DNA from: Eleginops maclovinus
Lineage: Eukaryota > Chordata > Actinopteri > Perciformes > Eleginopidae
Assembly (NCBI RefSeq): GCF_036324505.1
Contig: NC_086364.1
Location: 14,245,148-14,309,147, forward strand
Direction: 5' to 3'
Length of the DNA: 64,000 bases
Within the stretch, counting starts at the first letter, position 1. Every line of letters begins with the position of its first letter. The position numbers and the translations under genes were made by a program. Positions 50,001-62,391 of this stretch are shown here, piece by piece. Under the pieces are notes generated by a model. That model searched no databases. It saw only the letters and a program-made list of their open reading frames with translations, and was not told the origin of the DNA.

Positions 50001-53000
50001 TGCTGAGCCCAGAGACTCACCAAGCCTGAAGGACTCTGTTGCTTTAACCCTGTCACCAAACATGTCCCCGGCCCGCACAAAAGCCATCTGGGGTGCGTCT
50101 GAGAGCTTCAGCAACAAAATAACTCTTTCAATCGGCACTCTGCATGGTTCTGACTGCAGGGCGCTGAGGTCGCCAACACTAAGACTCTAACTGGACCTCC
50201 TCCTCCTCCTCTCCTCCACCCTTTCTAATCCTGGCCTACATGACTGACTTCGACTGAAAGCCCCACACGCCAGAGGTGGGAACCAAACGTACTGTGAGAT
50301 TCAAAAAAGACCACCTGCTCATCAAACTAAATTACACTCCCTGAAGGCGAGGGGGAACAGAGAGAATGAAAAGGAGGGGAAGAGGAGAAAAAAATAAATA
50401 CGAATAAAAGAAAGACAAGTCACTGCTCTCCCTCTGTGATCTTGGCAGACAAAAGAACAAATTGCATTTCTGCGTCATGGCACCCGAGGGTCAAAATCGG
50501 CATAGGGTCCCTCTCAGTGCTGTTTGTGGGCGAGCATGTTGATAACGGTTCCATCAGTTCCCACAAGAGAGCCATAGAGGTGCACAGGCCTATGTTTCAG
50601 CCTTTCATCTTGGCTTCTTTTGTATTCCACTACACTCTGTTGTCTCTCTCCTCTTTTGGACTGAATTGACTGTTATTATTCCAAACAGCATTATCTTTAT
50701 TAATGCCACAGGTCTCGGGACTGTGCACTCCCCGGGAGCCGGGTCTGGACAGAGCTGCAACCAATCTCCCTAGATAAAAGCTCAGCAGAGAGCTGTATGC
50801 AAGCCAGACAGCTCAGATAGGCCTTCATCCTCCCTCCTCATTCTCGGAGAGAGGTATAGACCCTACAAAGACCAAGATATAGCTTTAATCTTAGCACTAT
50901 CAGTCAGACAGAACCATTTGTACTGAGAGCAGCTCACTAGAAAGCCATCGGAAGTTGCTTCGGGTTGTTGTCCACCAGTCAGAACAAACAAATTGTATTA
51001 TTAGTCAAAACCTTTCGAAAATATTTGACAATAGCAAAAACAATATATATGAATAATCAAAAAGCTTTGACCACATGTATATGCAGGAAAAGGTTTCGGA
51101 GTCACACCCTGCTCAGGTTTTAAGTCATGAAACCTTATTTTCTGGTGCTACAGTTAATGATTGTACCCTCTATTTCTACTGTGGCTGAGGCCGTTTACCG
51201 AAGGCAGCCATGCATGACGAGTTATTTTAAAGGTGGTGTGGAGAGCTGACGTGTGGCTAGGCCAGGCCAGGGCAGCGGCTGGGGTCTCGGCTTAGTGCCT
51301 CAAGCCCCTCGCTCCAATGGTCACACAGCATCAGCTCCCGGCCCGAGCCCGGACACTGATTTATGGGACAGGGGGATTACCATCAAACCAGCCGTGAGGA
51401 CCACCCAGATGGTGGCACAGGACGATGGCCGCACAATCACACACAGACGCACAAATTAAATATACTTATACATTCATACAAGCGCCTACTGTACATGCAT
51501 CTCTTTACACATACATCCACAGAATTCCACATACTTAAATATGTGTGACTTAAACACAGAGAAAAATTGCTATCAGGACCTTAAATATTAAAGATTGTAG
51601 AAATAAACAAGCATGAAAACTGCAAATACCATTTTTAATGACACTGCTAACCACACAAATGCACTAGGAAGGATAGGTTGAGGCTAGGAAAAGCTATTTC
51701 ATACTGTATGTATCTACAGGATGTGCCTCGATGGAAGTCATTCCTCTTAATCACGTCATACCTTTTCGTTTTTTCTCACATCATTTTGCATGAGGCGTAA
51801 TTGAAGGGTGACGAAATGTTTATATTTTTTCTATCTCAACTGAACAAAGTCCTAAACAAGAATGTTCTATGTAGTGACAGATGGGGAGCAGAAGCCGGTC
51901 AGGAACGCTGATTTTCATCACTTTTGTACATTTTCTAAACTTGTTGACATTTAACTTGATCATGATGTTTAATAATTAACTTTCCCCTTTGCCTGATGCA
52001 AGTTTGGACTTTTTATTTTCATCTGAATGCATTTACTTTCCTTAATACTTTTCCACCAAGTCACACTTTCATCTAAGAACATGTGCAAATACGCAGAGCA
52101 AAAGAGAAAAAAAAAGAGAAAAAAAGCACATATTTCTCACTTGCCGAGGCACAGCACAACTCAACCTCAAGACATCAGATGGATGAGCTTAACAATAAGA
52201 TTCAATGACAAATCGGACGTGGTGCATTCCTTGAGCAAACACTCACCTCATCAAGGGAGACGGGTAGACAAACACTCACCTGCCCTAAGCTAATAACTCG
52301 TGTGGAGGCAAACACACACTTGTCCACACTTAATCTTGTCGATATGTTGGGAAAGTGCTCAAAACTGTGCTAGAATAAAAATAGGACCTGATTTCAGCTC
52401 AAAAAGCCAAATGTAATGTTTTAACTAAATCCTACCAAGGAGGAAAGCAGGAGATCTGTCTATTTGTGCTATTTAACTGTGCTTTGTAAAACGTTGAAAT
52501 CACTTAGTACACCACTATAATGTATAAGCCTGCTCTGTTCCTCTTAAATTATTGGTGTGAATAAAAAGAAACAGAAATCAAATTATGGCAATCAAAATGG
52601 CTACAGGAGGAGGTTAGATGACTCTTAAACAAAATGTGATTTCTGATAAGTTGACATTATAGACCACATGTCTGTGTGTTGCCTACTCACAACACGTGTG
52701 TGTTTATTTCTCCAAAGATATCCACATGATTGTGTCAGTAAAACATTCATGACTGGACTTACTTTCCTACCATCAAACCACACACATGTTTCCTTTAGGC
52801 CTTCTTTACCAGCAAAGCAAAGCAAAGTGACAGCACGGCTTCAGCGGGATGCACCCTCAACATTTCCTGACCATGTGAGTCTCTCCAGCTGCCTTCTGAT
52901 TGGATTCTCAGAGGCGGCGAGGATGAAGAGAAGAGTGGTGCGGTTGTGGTGGAGGGTGGCGGGGAGCTTGTTGGCAGCGGACGCATGAGAGAAAACAAAT

Positions 53001-53039
53001 TCCTGCCCCATTGCCATGGAGATGAGTCAACAGCAGGTC
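44026..53039. other. unique noncoding DNA, 9 kb without a recognised gene
   Basis: The region contains a 16-A homopolymer (45969-45984) and plus-strand acceptor-like strings ending at about 44788 (TTTCTGTCCCTACAG) and 45130 (TTTTTTCTTCACAG). 49930-50180 is GC-richer, with open frames on both strands and a p53-like half-site GGACATGTTT. An HNF1-like TTTAATAATTAAC lies at 51968-51980 and two tandem minus-strand donors at 52249-52280. None of these amounts to a supported gene. Confidence 0.45.
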
Positions 53040-53071
53040 GGGGGGCGCAGAGAGGGCCGGGGGTTGTGGGG
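53040..53071 (+). other. G-quadruplex-prone G-runs
   Basis: Four G-runs (six, three, five and four G) lie within 32 bp, with loops of 8, 2 and 4 bases, followed by GGG at 53077-53079. This fits the usual quadruplex pattern if one longer loop is allowed. It lies in a locally G-rich stretch (52910-53260). Confidence 0.55.
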
Positions 53072-53808
53072 CACAGGGTGACCTGCTGTAGTTAACAATT
53101 CATCCCCGTATCCGGCTCCCAAATGATTGGGCAAACACGGAGTGCTGCAGAGTCAAAAGGGCCCCAAGGGGCTGAGAGAGGGGCATCACCCTGGGGTGAC
53201 ATGCTGACAGGCACACACTGGTTGGTAGAGGGGGCACCAGTGGAAAGGGAGGGGGGCTGATGGGATGTGGGAGAAGGGCTAAGTACATTGAGTACCGCAG
53301 GCCACAACACAGTATTGATGGCTGTGGCTTTAAAAAGCAGTGTCATTAAACAGTTTGTTTGCAAATGTCATTTTGAGGATGAGAACTATCGCTTAAGTAA
53401 ACCACAACAAATACCACCCAGTAAATTATGTCTAAATTCTTCATGTTAAGCTAAATAATTAACATTTGGCTGCCAGTTGTACCAACAGTTAAAGTAGGTG
53501 TTGCATCAGTTTTATAAGCCTAAACCACAGTAACACTAAAAGGCATCTCTGGCATATGTCCGCTTTGTTTATGATAGTAAAAACAGTCAGCACATCTGCG
53601 AAAGCCACAAGATCTGTAAAGTAAAACACTACCGGACAAAAAGCTTGGAGGAACGAATATAACATCACGTTTTGACAGTTAAGCCTGCCAAAAAGGGACA
53701 CAGCTAAGACTACAGACGTAGCACAGGTTTACAGAAGAGAACTTTAACACTGAAACACCACAAGCACAGTGAGACTATTTGCAGTCTTTAGAAACATTAT
53801 ATACTCAC
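53072..53808. other. unique noncoding DNA
   Basis: G-rich on the left, AT-rich on the right. No gene recognised. Confidence 0.45.
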
Positions 53809-53870
53809 CAGAGGATCCCTGGGAGGCAATTAAAGGTCGACATCTCATTCCAAGAATTTGGATTTCTTCA
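53809..53870 (-). other. candidate internal exon, minus strand, 62 bp, one frame open
   Basis: The acceptor CTTCTTTTGATTTTTTTTTCG then CAG is followed by 62 bp and a donor CCTCTG/GTGAGTAT. One of three frames is open throughout and reads EEIQILGMRCRPLIASQGSS. It has a leading and a trailing single base, so it would need partners of matching phase. If joined to the 41669-41733 exon, that frame meets a stop after about ten codons, so the pair would be 5' untranslated, noncoding, or the wrong partners. The splice signals are direct observations; the exon call is inference. Confidence 0.3.
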
Positions 53871-57098
<3,228 letters not shown>

Positions 57099-57198
57099 AA
57101 GGTGTGTGAGTGTTTGTGTGAGTGTGTGTGTGTGCGTGTGTGTGTGTCCAAATGTGTGTGTCCAAATGTGTGTGTCCAAATGTGTGTGTCCAAATGTG
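57099..57198. repeat. GT tract and 14-bp minisatellite
   Basis: Imperfect GT repeats (57099-57147) lead into four head-to-tail copies of a 14-bp unit (CCAAATGTGTGTGT), with CCAAA at 57148, 57162, 57176 and 57190. The unit is evidently a GT microsatellite that captured CCAAA and was then duplicated. Confidence 0.92.
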
Positions 57199-57560
57199 TA
57201 CCAAGTTAGCAGAAGGTCAGAGTAGTGAAGTATTGTTTGCTCTCTTTCATGTACTCTTCGGGACCAGTCTGTTTGAGAGTTTGAACAGTGACGTGTGAAA
57301 CCAGTAAAAGCAGGTCATAGTGCCACCGTGTTTGTTTAAGAACACCCAAAGAATGGACTGCCATTACAAAACAAATCCCTCTGCCTGCATTCCTCCTGTC
57401 CATCAAACCTTACCTGCTGGACAAGATATGACACAGAGCAGGAAGAGGTAGTAACAAGGAGATCTACTTCATGGCAGGATGACTTGCAATTTGTTCCAAA
57501 GTTGTCAGCTCTCACCTTCATATCTGACCTAACAAAACAGGCATGCATCCACACGTTTGC
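57199..57560 (-). other. overlapping protein-like open frames with a consensus donor, minus strand
   Basis: Two minus-strand frames overlap: 57336-57554 (72 codons) and 57206-57406 (66 codons, ending EEYMKESKQYFTTLTFC). A consensus donor (GTCCAGCAG/GTAAGG, 57408-57414) lies where the first frame would splice. Upstream of it is a C/T-rich stretch that could be an acceptor. Codon texture is ordinary, but no family is recognised and the frames disagree, so this may be chance or a decayed gene. Confidence 0.15.
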
Positions 57561-59800
57561 ATGAGTATATATGCTCTTTCCTTCTCTCCTCTGAGTATGA
57601 ACATGTCCACACTAATGCAGCTAAATACTGTAAAAATAGTCCCTCAAGCAGGCATTAAACACACATGATATTAAGGATTTCTTTTTTTACATATTGTATT
57701 ATAAAAAGAAGTGTAAGGAAAAAGGTTACGTAACTTTAAATGCGTGATTGGTAGAATAGTGATCCTTAAAATTAAATTATAGAATTTAGCCAATAACACT
57801 GTAGATATAATGTTTGAAATAATTACACCAGGCCGTACTACTTCCATGCTGACCTTGCAGCATTATAAATCATGTCTCGACAGCACTTTGGTCAGCTGAA
57901 TAATATGGGTTTGCAAACATCAGTGTTGAAAAATTGGGAAATCAGGAAAAACTTCTAATGTCTTGCTGTTTGTTGAAAGTTTAATTTGAGCTTTATTTTG
58001 ATCATGCTACAGAGAGCATCTGAATCCAGTCCAAACTTTCCTGCCACAACAGATAAATAGGCCTACAGACAAAACAGGACAAAATAGTAATCCATCTGAA
58101 AAACCCATGTGCTTCCAATTATCATAACTAAAACTAAAATATAAAATTACATTTTATTTGAACTATCTTATCTATGAAAAATGCACCATATTTTCCAATC
58201 AGCTACATCTTCAGAAATATGGGTTGCTTAGTTTTACATAAAAAAGGTTTTGCAGATTGTGTCATCCTCAAATTTCGATTTAAAATGTTATACTATTTTC
58301 TGATAAATATTTTTTTGACTCTAAATGACATGAAATTACAAAGAAACAAATGGGGCATAAACTAGCGATTCTTTTTATTATTCTTTAAACTGTTCCTTTC
58401 TTTGTTTTTAATGATTGCATTTTACCCGTGCTTAAATGTTACGTGTAAAATGTAGAAGAATAAAAAGCAACAAATGCTCAGGTTTGTGAAGTTGGAACTA
58501 TAACATGTTAACAATATTGCTCTAAAAATTACTTAAAGGAATAATTAACATTTTAAATATTTGTTGATGACTTGAGCAACAAATACTTTTTTAAGGCCAT
58601 GATTTGGGGTGCACATTGTTTTGGTATTTAAAATGCTGCAGGGTGTCATGATAGACGATATTCCCCATACATTGTATCTCACATTTTGAAACAGCAAAGG
58701 CAACAGACAGTTTTATATCCAGGCTTTTTTCTGTTTAGCAGCTGTTTTATGAAACATTTTAATGATGTTTTTGTCAGAATTGCCCAACTTGCTCTTATGT
58801 AACACGTGATTCAGCCTGTTAAAACAAACCGATGGATCCGACAGTAAAGCTGGGTGGAAATTCATCAACTGGAACATATGAAAGGGGAGAGAGGCACTAA
58901 AAGATTCCAGCCCCCTACGCTCCCTGCCATCATCCTCGTATCAGAGGAGCCACTGGGAGAACTGGATGTGATTTGTATGTGTGTTTTTGAAGAGGGGTGC
59001 TCATAAACAGCCATGAAAGGGGCCCCTCTATTCAGCCCGCTAGCAAAGATGCGCTTCAATGGGCAGGCCTTTTGTTTTCCCCTGTTCACAAAACCTTAAA
59101 CGTAGAAAAAAAAGGGGTTGATTCTCTGGATGTGTGCAGGCCCAAATGATGCCATTAGATTGGTGCCCGCTTTGGGTGAAAAAGGCTTCAGTAGCACTTG
59201 AAGTGATTTAAAAGATGCAGGAGAGAGCTGCCTGCAAATCCTGTTTGGGAATAACACTGGAGGAGAATGGGGAGGCAAAATGCCAAGCTAGTGATCATTC
59301 TATAGTATGCAAAATTGCTCTCAACTCCATGAGTGCCGTGGATGTTAAAACAAAAGATGCGGAACATTCCTTTGTCACGTGATGAGGGTCAATGTGCTGC
59401 GGTGTTGCGTGGGGTCAGGAAGTTCACCAAACTTCCCACGCTGCCTTACACCATAAGATCACGACCATACTCTTTATTATTGGCAGGGGGAATTTGGTTT
59501 CCAAAGAGTGCCCGTCAGAGATGAGCCATCAGAAAAAATAACAGACAGAACTTCCTGATCAGCATGACAAGGCTTACAGACTAATTATACATTCAGGATG
59601 AAAGAATGTCTTTAAAAAAAACTCTTCACAAGAGATGGTGTCAGCTACGAAAGTGATGTTACATATTAATAATAATAAACAGAACAGGTATGTCATCTAT
59701 TGACACTGTAACACTATAATGCAAAAAGACAATGCTTCTGCACCTTACTCAAGCTGTCTAGAAATATCTCAGTCAAGTGAGCAGGTGATAATGTGACAAT
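57561..59800. other. unique noncoding DNA
   Basis: Strongly AT-rich sequence with no gene, repeat or motif I can support. Confidence 0.5.
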
Positions 59801-62015
59801 GTGCCAGCCAGTGGTATTGTGCGGGACATGTCATCATGGTGCCCGCTTGCCGGCAGCAACCTAATAGGCATGAGAACCTTGCAGTGTCAACAAAAGGGAC
59901 AGTGCCAAACAAAACCACTTGTTGTTAGCCAGAGGGCTCCTGAACAGGCTAGGTCCGGTTCCTCTCTGCTCAGCCTTAATTTCGAGTTCAATGATGTCTA
60001 CTTACCATCTCAGCCATTAGGAAGCACATTTCGTGTTTGTTTTTCCATCAGAAGCATAACGGAGTTTCCAGTACATTTTCAAAGCCTACTCGCAGATGTC
60101 ATTTCAGAATATTCATTAATTTGAGGTTGAATTTCTTTATGTTTATATATGTATGCACTAAATGTTTTACATATAAAGGGTTATTATATTGGTGGGTATG
60201 ACAATTGACATGCAACAAGTCATGGGATTACTCAAGATTTTATCTTTGGAGGTTTTTCACATTCAACAAGGTGTGAAAAGAACAATCATTTTGTATGATT
60301 ATGGCATGGTAATAGGAGGCTCATGGGAAACATACAGGATATGTCTTATCTCTAAAAACATATTAAGAAATCATTATTTCTACACAAAAGGTGAGTTGGA
60401 CCGAGAGGGTTGAAGACATTTAGTGACTCAAATGGACTTCAAACTAATGGGTTTTCCCTTCACTTGGCATATTTGTCAGCTTTCTGGCCTGCCAGGAAAA
60501 ATCACCTCTGATTGCAAATGACAGTTTAGTCAATTGCCCTAAATACCTCACTTATCAGTGCTCGTTAGTAACAAGTAGTTTCAAAAGTATGAGATAAAGT
60601 TCCTGCAGCAGACTACAGTCACCTCTGGACAGTAACTTTATGAAGACATGCTGTTTTCTTCTTAACAACCACTCATATCTACAGTATCAGCTAATTTTCA
60701 AGGTTTGTTTCTTACTCAGGAAAAGATAAAGAGTGAAACAACTTTGTCAATTCCAAAACAAGTAACTAACCAAATTTCAGCCTTGAAACAACGCATAAAT
60801 ATTGAGCCGAAACACTGTGAGGAGAAATTCAGACATTACACCAATGAATCTGCTGCTCCTCTAAAATGATAATATTTTTGGATGCAACTGCATGACACAT
60901 ATTGCAGAAGTCAATCAATTTACTTGCAAACAACCTTTCAGGACAACAAACACTTGGCTTGTTCTTTAAAATTTAGAAGAAAAAAACATGTCAGAAAAAA
61001 CATGTGGATTAATATCCACATTTTATGTCTCTGTTTCCCAGTTTTGTGTTATTTTTCAGAAAAACAAAAAGCAATGTGCATGGTTTGCGAGCTCAATACC
61101 AACAATAACACTGCTTGGAAAATAATGGGAGCTGTCTACTTCCACAAAGAGGACACATTTACATGGGAGTGTATTCAAATTATAACACAAAGAAGACAAT
61201 ATGTGGTTTGTATTGTTAATGCTGCCAGGAAGTAAGTAGGTTCTTGAAGGCGAAAATATAACTGGGGATGAACCTAGAGGCCATGATGTCAGTGGAAGTC
61301 TTTACCCACGGCTTGATATGGGTCCTGTGGGCTCCTACTGATAAGATTGAGGCGCAGGTCATTACGGAACCCTCAGTGAACTGCTTGTTGGCTAACAATG
61401 CTGCCTCAGTCCCAGCTATCGGAGCATCTCCCCACAGACCATATGTGGGCCAGCCTGACACAGGTAGTCAGGGCTGTCAGAATGCAACAAGCTCCTCTTG
61501 CAGAAACCATAAACCACCATCTCCACACTATGTAACTACTTCTACTAAAAACATTCAGGATATAAACCTGTATACAAACACATTTTATGATTTAGTAGAA
61601 TTCAATTCTAATGGTAGCTGGGCACTTTTGCAAGGACTTACTGTGTGCTTTGTGTCAGGTAAACATATCCCACCTCTCCTCACTTAAGTGACCCTCCTTG
61701 CACAAGCAGCACCATACACTCTCTGTCGAACCGGTTGCTGGCGAAATCACTGTTCATTGTGATGCCTGTTGTCATGGATACACCCAGGTGTTGCTCCCGA
61801 GCCAAGGCAGAAGAATCAGAAAGGCATTCACTAATCCACCTCCATACCAAAGTGTGTCAATAATCAGGAATGCACTGTCTAAACTAAACCATTGTTCATG
61901 TGCCAAAAGAATCACAAATATAAGCACTGACATTGCCTACGGGCACTGCTGTCTCTGGGACTGGAAAATAAATGAACTGAAGAACAACAAGAGAGTAGGA
62001 AGAGGGAGGCTTTGA
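59801..62015 (+). other. run of plus-strand open frames, possible decayed gene or retroelement remnant
   Basis: Five plus-strand frames follow each other: 59801-60124 (107 codons), 60189-60413 (74), 60882-61235 (117), 61268-61687 (139) and 61698-62015 (105), while the minus strand has few. The third and fifth share a frame and the fourth is offset, as after indels. A donor AAG/GTGAGT ends the second at about 60391. An acceptor TTTTTCAG at about 61060 opens the third in compatible phase, and a donor GAA/GTAAGT follows at 61231. The translated text has several N-glycosylation sequons (NNT, NAT, NGS, NIS) and scattered Cys, as in an ectodomain. AATAAA lies at 62102-62107. I recognise no family. 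An envelope-like relic, a decayed gene or chance are all possible. Confidence 0.25.
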
Positions 62016-62391
62016 GAATGCTCCAGACAGTTTAATATTATCTTAATCATGAAGCTATCTTTTACAGTGGGGGATGTATAGTGTTGTATTGTTAGTGATT
62101 GAATAAAGCTAAGCAGTAGCTTTTTTATACAACAAAGTCTGAGCTCCTGAAAAGACCAGCTGCTGTCAACAGTTGGAAGGCTTTGAACTAGCACTAAGCC
62201 CTGAGACAGCAGGAAATATCCTCTTCATTTCTTTGAACTCAGCCCCATTAGAGTTCGATTTAGAACATAAAATGTAAAAGAAAATAATCTCACAAAGATT
62301 TATACAGATGCCCCTTACAATAGCGTGTGATTTTTGTGGATAAAAGCTACCAATGTCTTCCTAATGTTCCTCTATGCTGGAGTACATTTGG
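62016..62391. other. short spacer with AATAAA, up to LINE copy 1
   Basis: AATAAA at 62102-62107 on the plus strand lies 87 bp after the last open frame. A purine run AGTGGGGGA precedes it at about 62066-62074. The sequence has no other recognisable content before the LINE 3' end at 62392. Confidence 0.4.

Noticed and set aside
51968..51980. HNF1-like palindrome TTTAATAATTAAC
   Set aside because: It has one mismatch from GTTAATNATTAAC in AT-rich DNA, where such matches are expected by chance.
62066..62110. Polypurine-like AGTGGGGGA followed by TG and AATAAA, as in a 3' LTR
   Set aside because: The distance from TG to AATAAA is only about 30 bp, too short for a U3 region, and no second LTR is seen in the window.
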